From positions 558,001 to 622,000 of the forward strand of contig JAXLTL010000001.1 in the NCBI GenBank assembly GCA_046330075.1: a DNA stretch of 64,000 nucleotides. The letters run 5' to 3'. Origin of the DNA: JAJTFW01 sp046330075. Its GTDB lineage: Bacteria; Bacteroidota; Bacteroidia; AKYH767-A; OLB10. The notes below the pieces were generated by a model. That model did not search any database. It saw only the letters and a list, made by a program, of their open reading frames with translations, and had not been told where the DNA came from. The first letter of the stretch is position 1; each line of letters begins with the position of its first letter. The position numbers and the translations under genes were made by a program. Shown here piece by piece: positions 1 through 7,587 of the stretch.

Positions 1-343
1 GGTCATTATTAGCATCCGCTATGCTTTGCGGGGCACCAGGTGGAACGGGAGGAGCCGGAGGAGGATTGATAATTGAACCCAGCAAAGTTCTAAGGCTGTC
101 ATCTACTGTTGGACTTGTCTGGAGGCTATCATCTGAAGTAATGAAATTGTTGATTACAATCCTCATGTTCTCCACCTCCTCAACTTTGTCAACAATGTTA
201 TTCAGCGCTTGCATAACACTCCTGTCAAATTGCTGTGATTTTATTTCAAAATCATGAAGAATCCAGTATGACTGCAAAAATATAAGCCCCAGCAAAGCCA
301 AGCTCATGACGGCAACAATTAACCTGAACCTCCCCTTTTTCAT
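1..343 (-). CDS. Sensor histidine kinase, N-terminal part (runs off the window)
   Basis: Read on the minus strand, ATG at 343-341 opens 114 codons without a stop up to the window edge. The product starts with Lys/Arg residues, then a hydrophobic helix (about residues 8-28), then a periplasmic stretch with FDRSVMQALNNIVDKVEE (39-56). This layout (short N-tail, helix, QxFDxxVxxALxxVVxKxE) is typical of Bacteroidota two-component sensor kinases, so the missing part should hold a second helix and HisKA/HATPase domains; that is inference. Residues 94-105 are a Pro-rich stretch, PPPAPPVPPGAP, resembling one in the divergent secreted protein at 471-1040. A perfect -7 element (351-358) lies 7 bases before the ATG. 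The kinase domain itself is not visible. Confidence 0.6.
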   Translation of the reverse strand, partial: MKKGRFRLIVAVMSLALLGLIFLQSYWILHDFEIKSQQFDRSVMQALNNIVDKVEEVENMRIVINNFITSDDSLQTSPTVDDSLRTLLGSIINPPPAPPVPPGAPQSIADANND

Positions 344-350
344 CTAAAGT

Positions 351-358
351 CAAAAATA
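351..358 (-). promoter_or_regulatory. -7 promoter element of the histidine kinase gene
   Basis: On the minus strand this reads TATTTTTG, a match to the Bacteroidota -7 consensus TAnnTTTG. A TTG (377-375) sits 16 bases upstream as a possible -33 element. Only 7 bases separate the box from the ATG, so the transcript would have almost no leader. Confidence 0.5.
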
Positions 359-470
359 AAACATCATCGAATATCAAATCAGACCTTAACCATACATTAA
401 CCCGGCTTAACGCCTCATTAACCCTTTTCCCTGATAGCACCACGTAATATTGTCCGGTAAATCAACGCAT

Positions 471-1040
471 ATGAAAACATTCCACCTCATGTTAGGCGGT
501 TTTCTGCTGGCAGGATTGTCAGCGGAAGCGCAAACTACAGAAGCCTCTAAAGCGACAAAAGGCAAAATCACGGTCAATATTGTCAAAGAAATTGATGGTA
601 AAATCACTAAGATTGACACAACATTTGATTTGAAAGATCAGGACGCTATCAGCGAATTTATGGAACGCAACCAGATTGAAATGAAGTCTCAGGGGCCTGC
701 AGAACGTAAACTAAAAGTGATGAAGTTTAAATCAGACAACGGAAGTGGTGAAGATGAAAAGGAAATCGAAATCACCCTCCCTCCTATGCCGCCCATGCCG
801 CCAACACCTCCCGGAGCTGGAGAAATCAACACTGAAAATATGCAAGCGTACACTTTCCGGTTTTCCGATGAGGATATTTCCCGGCAATTGGAAGAACTGG
901 AAAGCCTGATGGAAAATAATCCGGCAGTTTCCGGAAAAGTTAAAAAGGAAATCAGAAAGTTTGAGTTTTATAATGATGGGGACAAAAGAAAGAAATCAAA
1001 AAAGGCAAAAAAGCGTATTATAATCATTGAAGAAGTATGA
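471..1040 (+). CDS. Secreted Pro-rich acidic/basic protein of unknown function
   Basis: I do not recognise the family. The start ATG at 471 is preferred over an in-frame ATG at 450 because it places a clean signal peptide (MKTFHLMLGGFLLAGLSAEA, then Q) at the N-terminus of a 189-residue protein. The mature part has a charged segment, then PPMPPMPPTPPG (residues 104-115), then an acidic helical region and a very basic Lys/Arg tail ending in an Ile/Val-Glu stretch. It is divergent from the histidine kinase, with about 130 bases between the two starts, and the kinase's extracytoplasmic region carries a similar Pro-rich run. A shared role in envelope sensing is therefore possible but unproven. 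A strong hairpin terminator follows it. Confidence 0.6.
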   Translation: MKTFHLMLGGFLLAGLSAEAQTTEASKATKGKITVNIVKEIDGKITKIDTTFDLKDQDAISEFMERNQIEMKSQGPAERKLKVMKFKSDNGSGEDEKEIEITLPPMPPMPPTPPGAGEINTENMQAYTFRFSDEDISRQLEELESLMENNPAVSGKVKKEIRKFEFYNDGDKRKKSKKAKKRIIIIEEV

Positions 1041-1049
1041 TGTAAAGAG

Positions 1050-1083
1050 AAATCCCTGAGTTATCAATACTCAGGGATTTCTT
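1050..1083 (+). terminator. Rho-independent terminator
   Basis: A 12-bp perfect stem (1050-1061 with 1069-1080, core AAATCCCTGAGT) with a 7-base loop begins ten bases after the stop codon of the secreted protein gene and runs into a T-rich end. Confidence 0.8.
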
Positions 1084-1095
1084 TAAATTTACAGC

Positions 1096-2052
1096 ATGGT
1101 TCCTGCCCTCATTTATACATTTTTCAGATTTCGATTACGTCAGATCGGCAGGGAATTAATGAATCTTGGACTTTTTTATTCTGCAATCGTTTCAGGAGCA
1201 ATTTTGTTTATTTACTATCTCAGTTGGATCACAATTCAGGAACCAGGCAGATTAGGTTATTCTCTTCCGGCATTACTTCCGGTGCTTTGGCTCTATTTTT
1301 CCAGAAGAGATGTTATTTTTCTGAAAAAGCTCACCCGTGACTTCAGGTTTCTGTTGTTTCTTGAGTATTTTATTATCGCACTCCCCTATTTTCTTTCTGC
1401 AGGTTTCCATCAAAAATACTTCCTTCTTGCAATATCAGGTTTAATTACACTCACTTTGGCATTTTTTCCCTGGAAAGCAAGTGGTAATTCCGGAACCGGA
1501 TGGAAATTAAACTTTATCCCGAAGGATTCCTTCGAATGGAAAGCCGGGATCAGAAAGAATGGCCTTATTCTTCTGACAGTACTGTTGATCTCCATTTTTA
1601 CTTCACCATTACCTGCTGTTTCATTGATTTTAGTGTGGATTATTAATGTCATTATCATTTCCTTTTATTCTAATCATGAGGGTAAGGATATTCTAAGAGT
1701 CTCGTCCACGCATGCACAAAAGTTTCTTCGGAATAAGATCTTCATGGCCTGCAGATTTCAGGCATCATTACAAACATTACCTCTACTCGCCTACTTCACA
1801 TTCCATCCCGGACATTGGTGGCTGATTCTTTTTGTATTTCTCTATTCGATGATATCGGTTACTTGTACCATCATTTTCAAATATGCCTATTTAGACCCGG
1901 GGACAAACTCAAATCCTTCTTCTCTATATCAATCCATTACGGTCATCAGTTTTCTGATTCCATTTCTTTTACCGGTACCAATGATATTGGGAATTATAAA
2001 ACGAAGAGCAGCCATTAAGAGATTAGCTGATTATGGAATTAAAAGTAAATAA
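1096..2052 (+). CDS. ABC-2 type transporter membrane subunit (putative)
   Basis: The 318-residue product is strongly hydrophobic, with roughly eight to ten membrane segments separated by short basic loops, starting with a FRFRLRQ amphipathic N-terminus. No family motif is obvious. Its last 20 bases overlap the start of the ABC ATPase gene at 2033, which makes translational coupling and a shared complex very likely. With the ATPase it would form an ABC-2 type exporter in the cytoplasmic membrane; the substrate is unknown. The next genes downstream are the cyanophycin pair, but cyanophycin is a cytoplasmic polymer and no functional link is evident. A terminator just upstream separates it from the preceding secreted protein gene. 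Confidence 0.6.
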   Translation: MVPALIYTFFRFRLRQIGRELMNLGLFYSAIVSGAILFIYYLSWITIQEPGRLGYSLPALLPVLWLYFSRRDVIFLKKLTRDFRFLLFLEYFIIALPYFLSAGFHQKYFLLAISGLITLTLAFFPWKASGNSGTGWKLNFIPKDSFEWKAGIRKNGLILLTVLLISIFTSPLPAVSLILVWIINVIIISFYSNHEGKDILRVSSTHAQKFLRNKIFMACRFQASLQTLPLLAYFTFHPGHWWLILFVFLYSMISVTCTIIFKYAYLDPGTNSNPSSLYQSITVISFLIPFLLPVPMILGIIKRRAAIKRLADYGIKSK

Positions 2053-2728
2053 TCTGGTATTAAAATACGGGCAGCATACTGTCCTGAAAGAATTGAACCT
2101 CGAAATGAAAGGAGGACTCATTTATGGACTTGTTGGAGTTAACGGTTCGGGAAAAACAAGCTTGCTGAACTGTATGTGTGGTCTTCAGCCGTTCTCTAAG
2201 GGCGAAGTACTTCTTAACGGTAATTCCCTGCAGACTTCTTCAACAGGATATCTCGAAACATCAGTTTTTGCATATCCATTGATGACAGGAAGAGATTATC
2301 TTGGATTTTTCGCTCAATCAAACAACAGTTTTTCACTTCAAAAGTGGAATGCTCTGTTCGATCTCCCGCTGGATGAATATATCAGTAATTATTCTACCGG
2401 TATGCAAAAGAAACTGGGCTTGATGGGAATCATCGCTTTAGACAGAAATGTTGTTCTGCTCGATGAGCCATTTAATGCGCTCGATATTGAAACAGTTGAA
2501 TTGTTAAAACAGATTTTACCGGAATTATCAAAGAGAAACAAAATACTGCTGATTACCTCACACATCCTGGAAACATTAACTGACACCTGTGATTATATAT
2601 TTTACCTGAATAAAGGTCAGGTAAATAAGACATATCCCAGAAGTGAGTTCCCTGATCTTGCAGAAGCTCTAAAGACTCATTTCAGAGAGCGATTTCATCA
2701 GGGGATTCAATCCGCCTTTGAGAAATAA
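2033..2728 (+). CDS. ABC transporter ATP-binding protein
   Basis: This 231-residue ATPase has Walker A GVNGSGKTS (residues 35-43), an ABC signature in the variant form STGMQKK (121-127), Walker B VVLLDEP (140-146) and the switch histidine in LLITSH (His177). The region that normally holds the Q-loop is short and reads TSVFAYPLMTGRD, without an obvious glutamine; the ABC-2 class often varies here. It should hydrolyse ATP to drive the membrane protein encoded by the overlapping upstream gene. Its stop codon lies three bases from the end of the convergent cyanophycinase gene, with no room for a separate terminator. The ATPase assignment is secure; the substrate is not known. Confidence 0.88.
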   Translation: MELKVNNLVLKYGQHTVLKELNLEMKGGLIYGLVGVNGSGKTSLLNCMCGLQPFSKGEVLLNGNSLQTSSTGYLETSVFAYPLMTGRDYLGFFAQSNNSFSLQKWNALFDLPLDEYISNYSTGMQKKLGLMGIIALDRNVVLLDEPFNALDIETVELLKQILPELSKRNKILLITSHILETLTDTCDYIFYLNKGQVNKTYPRSEFPDLAEALKTHFRERFHQGIQSAFEK

Positions 2729-2731
2729 TAA

Positions 2732-3598
2732 TCAGGAGACTTTATCTTCCACCATGAACTTTCTCTTTTGAAGTTCATAGGCGTTCCCTTTAGTCATCAC
2801 ATGTACGATCAGATTTTCAATACTGATGGGAGAACCTTCAGCAAGATCAGCAATATTCGAATGCCGGATCGCATGTCCATCAACTATGATTACCAATCCA
2901 GAACCGATCGCCTCAAGATGGTTATTGTCCCGGATCAGCACTCCTGTATCTTCACCTAACCCAATTCCAATACAGCTTGGATTGGAAGCGACAGCCTGGG
3001 CAAGGCGTCCGAAGCGACCTCTCTTATCAAAGTGAGAATCGATGATAACATCTTTAATAAAGGCCAGACCAGTCGTAATCTTTACTTCCCCCTTAATCAA
3101 AGCACCGGCGCTGCTTCCCTGATAAATCATGGTATTACTCATCGCCATGGCGCCTGCACTGGTGCCGGCAATGACAAAATCATCATTTTTTAAGCGATTG
3201 TGCAGAATTGAAAGAATTTCGGTTCCACCGAATATCGTACTCAATCTAAGCTGGTTTCCTCCTGTAAATAAAACACCATCACAAGACCGGATTCGTTCAA
3301 TAAACTCTTCTTTTTGGGCTTCTGCGCGATCACGGATATGCATCATATGTACGTTGGTGCAACCAATCTTACCGAAGGCATGGGTATAATTTTCCCCCAC
3401 TTCAAAAGGTATGCTGGAAGCAGTTGTAATTACTTCAATATGAGCATCTTTCTGATTCCTGCACTCTTGTACTATTCTGGATAAAATCTGCAGTTCGAAG
3501 AAGTTCAGATTATTTTTTTGCTGGAAATTAGGTTCCGGTTCGGTTCCTTTATCTTCATTACCGCCTATTGCGATAAGTTTTCCTTTTATGATAGACAT
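2732..3598 (-). CDS. cphB: Cyanophycinase
   Basis: Cyanophycinase is a serine exopeptidase (family S51) that cleaves the polymer multi-L-arginyl-poly-L-aspartate to beta-Asp-Arg dipeptides. The 288-residue product shows the family's FTGGNQ (111-116), the nucleophile elbow GTSAGA with Ser147, and a DSHFDKRGRFGRL segment. There is no signal peptide, so it should act in the cytoplasm on stored granules, unlike secreted CphE/CphI types. It is divergent from the cyanophycin synthetase gene, with 161 bases between starts, an arrangement that fits a storage/mobilisation cycle under common control. The isoaspartyl dipeptidase needed to finish degradation is not in this window. The identification rests on motifs and on the neighbouring cphA. 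Confidence 0.92.
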   Translation of the reverse strand: MSIIKGKLIAIGGNEDKGTEPEPNFQQKNNLNFFELQILSRIVQECRNQKDAHIEVITTASSIPFEVGENYTHAFGKIGCTNVHMMHIRDRAEAQKEEFIERIRSCDGVLFTGGNQLRLSTIFGGTEILSILHNRLKNDDFVIAGTSAGAMAMSNTMIYQGSSAGALIKGEVKITTGLAFIKDVIIDSHFDKRGRFGRLAQAVASNPSCIGIGLGEDTGVLIRDNNHLEAIGSGLVIIVDGHAIRHSNIADLAEGSPISIENLIVHVMTKGNAYELQKRKFMVEDKVS

Positions 3599-3759
3599 TT
3601 TCTTGAATTCGGGCCCAAGTTACGATTCCTAAACGATGCAATGCAAGCCAGGGCGATATTTGGCAGGATACGAAACTATTCTTATTTTCATCGGGCGCAT
3701 GTTCCTGCCGGTCTTCTTTATCAACAGGGATATCCGTAAAACTTTAGCAAACCAACACT

Positions 3760-6426
3760 ATGAAAATACGCGAAATAAGGGCCATGCGTGGTCCCAATTA
3801 CTGGTCGATCAGAAGGCATTTTCTGATTGTGATGAAACTGGATCTGGAAGAAATGGAAGATCGCCCTACAAATGTGATTGACGGATTTTCTGAACGGCTG
3901 GAGAAAATGTTCCCAACCATGTATGAACACGAATGTTCAGAAGGACATGCCGGAGGGTTCTTTAAACGTGTTAAGGAAGGAACCTGGATGGGGCATGTCA
4001 TTGAGCATATAGCGCTCGAAATACAGACTCTGGCAGGGATGGATGTTGGTTTTGGAAGAACGAGATCCACTTCTGAGCATGGGGTTTACAATGTAGTGTT
4101 CTCCTATATGGAGGAAAAAGTTGGAATTTTTGCAGCCAAGGCTGCCGTACGAATTGCGCAGGCGTTAATCGACGGTAAGGAATATGATTTGGATGATGAT
4201 ATTCAGAAGATGCGCGAAATAAGGGAAGATGAACGCCTCGGCCCAAGTACCGGTTCAATCGTTCAGGAAGCAGCTGCAAGGGGGATTCCCTGGATCCGGC
4301 TGAACCGTCATTCACTGGTGATGCTGGGATATGGTGTCAATCAAAAGCGCATTCAGGCAACTGTAACCAGTCAAACCAGCAGTATTGCAGTAGAGATTGC
4401 CTGTGACAAGGAAGATACGAAGAATCTTTTGGAAGCAGCGAATATCCCGGTGCCAAGGGGCCGAATCATTTACGATCAGGAAGATCTTGAAAATGCCATT
4501 GAATCGATTGGTTACCCGCTGGTAATTAAACCTGTAAATGGAAATCATGGTCGGGGAGCTACGATCAACATACGGACCATGGAAGAGGCGGTTGAAGCTC
4601 TGGCGGCGGCCAAGCGGATATCCCGGGCCGTTATTTGTGAGAAATTTATAACCGGTTTTGACCACCGTGTCCTGGTCATCAATTACAAATTTGTGGCTGC
4701 TGCCAAGCGAACACCGGCGATGGTTACCGGAGATGGCAAAAGCACAATTCAGCATTTGATTGATGAGGTAAATAAGGATCCGCGCCGGGGTTACGGACAT
4801 GAAAAGGTACTGACCGCGATTAAAGTTGATGATATGACGCGGAATATCCTGCAGGAGAAAAATCTTACGCTTGAATCTGTGCTTCCGGCCGGAGAAATTC
4901 TGTATCTGAAGTCAACTGCCAATATCTCAACAGGAGGTACAGCTACTGATGTTACAGATCTGGTGCATCCGCATAATGTATTTATGGCTGAGCGTATAGC
5001 CCGGATTGTAGGACTGGATATTTGCGGTATAGATATCATGACTGATGATATCAGCGAACCACTTTCTGAAACCGGAGGAGCTATTCTGGAAGTAAATGCT
5101 GCACCCGGATTCAGGATGCACCTTGCTCCTACCGACGGATTACCAAGAAATGTGGCTGAACCCGTGATTGACATGCTATTTCCCCCGGGTGTTCCTTTCA
5201 AAATTCCTATTGTTGCCATCACCGGAACAAATGGTAAAACAACCACTACCCGTCTCACTGCGCATATTGCCAAAACTGCTGGATATAAGGTTGGCTTTAC
5301 CACCACTGATGGGATATACATTCAGAACATTATGATGCAGCGGGGAGATTGTACAGGTCCGCAAAGTGCTGAGTTTGTGCTAAAAGACCCTACTGTTGAT
5401 TTTGCCGTTCTTGAAACAGCCCGTGGTGGAATTTTAAGGGCAGGTCTTGGATTCCATCAATGCGATATTGGCATTGTCACCAATGTAGCTGCCGACCATC
5501 TTGGATTAAAAGATATTAATTCACTCGAAGATATGGCCAGGGTAAAATCAATCGTACCGGAAGCGGTTATGCCCGGTGGATATGCCATATTAAATGCAGA
5601 TGATGAACTGGTACGAGGAATGGCTAAAGGGCTGAACTGTCATATCGCATATTTCTCAATGGACGAAAAAAATCCACTCATCAGAGAGCATTGCGATAAA
5701 GGCGGACTCGCAGCTATAGCAGAAAACGGATTCATTACAATTTGTAAGGGCAATTGGAAAATAAGAGTAGAAAAAATTGTAAATATTCCACTTACTTTCA
5801 GGGGAAAGGCAGCATTCATGATCCAGAATATCCTGCCTGCCGTCTTGACAGGATTTATCCGGAATTTCAAAATCGAAGACATACGGCTTGCGCTTGAAAC
5901 TTTTATACCCTCTCCGGTACAAACTCCCGGACGGATGAACATGTTCGAGTTCAAGAAATTTACTGTCATGGTGGACTATGCGCATAACCCGGCAGGCTTC
6001 CAGGCCATTGCTCGTTTCCTTGAGAAGATTGACGCCAGACCAAAAATTGGTATTATAGCAGGTGTAGGTGACCGTAGAGACGAAGATATCGTGACGCTGG
6101 GTATTCTCGCAGCCAAGATGTTTGATGAAGTGATCGTAAGGCAGGACAGAAACCTTCGTGGACGCTCCGATCAGGAAATAATCGACCTGATGTTGAAAGG
6201 AATTCACAGTATTGATCCTAATAAAAAATACACAGTAATTCCCAGCGAACCAGAAGCGATTGATTATGCCTTTAAAAATGCTAAAAAAGGTGCGTTCATT
6301 ACAATATGCAGTGATGTAGTACCCGACGCTCTTGATCAGGTCATGAAATATAAAGAAGAAGAAGACCGGTTTGAAATCAAGGCAGAGGATATTCCAAATC
6401 AGCTTGAACATCTCAGAACCGTATAA
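3760..6426 (+). CDS. cphA: Cyanophycin synthetase
   Basis: CphA makes cyanophycin by adding Asp to the backbone and Arg to each Asp side chain, using two ATP-dependent sites. The 888-residue length matches the family. The N-terminal domain begins with the hallmark RGPNYWSIRRH and continues with GTWMGHVIEHIALE. It is followed by an ATP-grasp domain (about 220-480, with VIKPVNGNHGRGA and ILEVNAAPGF) and a Mur-ligase-like domain with the P-loop GTNGKTTTTR (about 488-497) and the C-terminal VDYAHNPAGF (about 737). Both catalytic halves look intact, so this is CphA1-like rather than the primer-dependent CphA2. It is divergent from cphB; the YdjM-like gene follows after 8 bases and may be co-transcribed. 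No clear promoter consensus was seen between cphA and cphB. Confidence 0.96.
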   Translation: MKIREIRAMRGPNYWSIRRHFLIVMKLDLEEMEDRPTNVIDGFSERLEKMFPTMYEHECSEGHAGGFFKRVKEGTWMGHVIEHIALEIQTLAGMDVGFGRTRSTSEHGVYNVVFSYMEEKVGIFAAKAAVRIAQALIDGKEYDLDDDIQKMREIREDERLGPSTGSIVQEAAARGIPWIRLNRHSLVMLGYGVNQKRIQATVTSQTSSIAVEIACDKEDTKNLLEAANIPVPRGRIIYDQEDLENAIESIGYPLVIKPVNGNHGRGATINIRTMEEAVEALAAAKRISRAVICEKFITGFDHRVLVINYKFVAAAKRTPAMVTGDGKSTIQHLIDEVNKDPRRGYGHEKVLTAIKVDDMTRNILQEKNLTLESVLPAGEILYLKSTANISTGGTATDVTDLVHPHNVFMAERIARIVGLDICGIDIMTDDISEPLSETGGAILEVNAAPGFRMHLAPTDGLPRNVAEPVIDMLFPPGVPFKIPIVAITGTNGKTTTTRLTAHIAKTAGYKVGFTTTDGIYIQNIMMQRGDCTGPQSAEFVLKDPTVDFAVLETARGGILRAGLGFHQCDIGIVTNVAADHLGLKDINSLEDMARVKSIVPEAVMPGGYAILNADDELVRGMAKGLNCHIAYFSMDEKNPLIREHCDKGGLAAIAENGFITICKGNWKIRVEKIVNIPLTFRGKAAFMIQNILPAVLTGFIRNFKIEDIRLALETFIPSPVQTPGRMNMFEFKKFTVMVDYAHNPAGFQAIARFLEKIDARPKIGIIAGVGDRRDEDIVTLGILAAKMFDEVIVRQDRNLRGRSDQEIIDLMLKGIHSIDPNKKYTVIPSEPEAIDYAFKNAKKGAFITICSDVVPDALDQVMKYKEEEDRFEIKAEDIPNQLEHLRTV

Positions 6427-6434
6427 AGCCACCG

Positions 6435-7466
6435 GTGGACAGTGTAACTCAATTTGTTCTCGGAGCCGCAATCGGTGAAGTAACAGCAGGACGAAAAGCC
6501 GGCAATAAAGCCCTTTGGTGGGGTGGATTTGCCGGCACCATCCCTGACCTGGATATTGTTTTCAGGCCGTTGTTCACCGAACTGCAAAATCTCTCTGTAC
6601 ACAGAGGAATCAGCCATTCTCTCATCTTTGCTTTTTTTACTGCCCCAATTGCAGCCTGGCTCGTTCATCAGCTATATAAGAACCGGGGGAAAGTAGATTA
6701 TAAGGATTGGCTGAACCTTTTTTTCTGGGGGATTTTTACCCATCCATTACTTGATGCCTTCACCCTATATGGTACGCAGCTTTTTCTTCCATTCAGTGAT
6801 TTCCGAGTGGCCTTTAATACAATCTCAATCATTGATCCGCTATATACTGTTCCCCTTCTGGTAACTTTTATTGGCGCAATGGTGGTGCGGCGTCGCGGTC
6901 TTTCCAATTCTTTCAATTGGGCAAAGATGGGGCTGATCATCAGTTCTGTGTATCTGATGATCACGTGCTTTCATAAGTGGTATCTGGAAGGAATTTTTGA
7001 CAAAGGTTTGGATGCGCAAAATATCCACCCGGTATCAGTGATGTCGAATCCGGTTATATTTTCAAATTTGCTCTGGTGTAGTGTAGCCCGTGATGATTCG
7101 GCCTGTTATATCGGATATTATTCCATTTTACAGGGTAATACACATGTCCATTATGAGAAATTCAATAAGAATGAACAACTATCCCGTCAGATAGCGGATC
7201 AGGAGGGATATGAAAGACTGAAGTGGTTTTGCAAGGACTATTTCATCCTGGAAGAAAAGAATGACACCTTGTGTTTTTTTGACGTAAGGTACGGTAAATC
7301 TGATTTACGCCCTGCGGCATCCAATGAATCTACATTCATCTTTTATTTTAAGATACCTGCACCTGAAAAGCGTCCGTTGGTTATACAACAGTATTTGTCA
7401 CGAAAGGATATGAATATCGGAAGGTTTTTTGAGCAATTGGAGCACCGGATATTTAATGAAAATTGA
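6435..7466 (+). CDS. YdjM-family membrane-bound metal-dependent hydrolase
   Basis: The 343-residue product begins at a GTG codon (6435) and shows the conserved pattern of the YdjM/LexA-regulated inner-membrane hydrolase family (pfam04307): MDSVTQFVLGAA, GTIPDLDI, then HRGISHS, and later HPLLDAFTLYG. The His/Asp residues in these motifs are presumed metal ligands. Several membrane helices lie in the first 180 residues; the C-terminal 150 residues are soluble. The family has no firmly established substrate. It lies 8 bases after cphA in the same direction, which suggests co-transcription, but I see no biochemical reason to connect it with cyanophycin. A second, differently built membrane protein (DUF4184, 13510-14271) shares the PDLE/H pattern. 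Confidence 0.82.
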   Translation: MDSVTQFVLGAAIGEVTAGRKAGNKALWWGGFAGTIPDLDIVFRPLFTELQNLSVHRGISHSLIFAFFTAPIAAWLVHQLYKNRGKVDYKDWLNLFFWGIFTHPLLDAFTLYGTQLFLPFSDFRVAFNTISIIDPLYTVPLLVTFIGAMVVRRRGLSNSFNWAKMGLIISSVYLMITCFHKWYLEGIFDKGLDAQNIHPVSVMSNPVIFSNLLWCSVARDDSACYIGYYSILQGNTHVHYEKFNKNEQLSRQIADQEGYERLKWFCKDYFILEEKNDTLCFFDVRYGKSDLRPAASNESTFIFYFKIPAPEKRPLVIQQYLSRKDMNIGRFFEQLEHRIFNEN

Positions 7467-7566
7467 TTCATCGGTTTTAAATTACGTTTTGTCGTTCAGA
7501 ACCTTCGCTTCAGCTAAAAGAAGTTAATAATGAGTTAACGGCATGAAATTATTAGCCGGGAGCATG

Positions 7567-7574
7567 TACATTTG
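7567..7574 (+). promoter_or_regulatory. -7 promoter element before the DUF5916 gene
   Basis: TACATTTG is a perfect match to TAnnTTTG. It ends 13 bases before the ATG at 7588. No TTG was found at the right distance for a -33 element. Confidence 0.5.
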
Positions 7575-7587
7575 CTATACCTGACGC

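Noticed and set aside
252..443. 63-residue minus-strand frame overlapping the kinase start
   Set aside because: It is out of frame with the convincing kinase N-terminus and has no domain or signal features.
4312..5321. Long minus-strand frames (162 and 176 aa) inside cphA
   Set aside because: They mirror the coding strand of a complete cphA and have no protein-like motifs.
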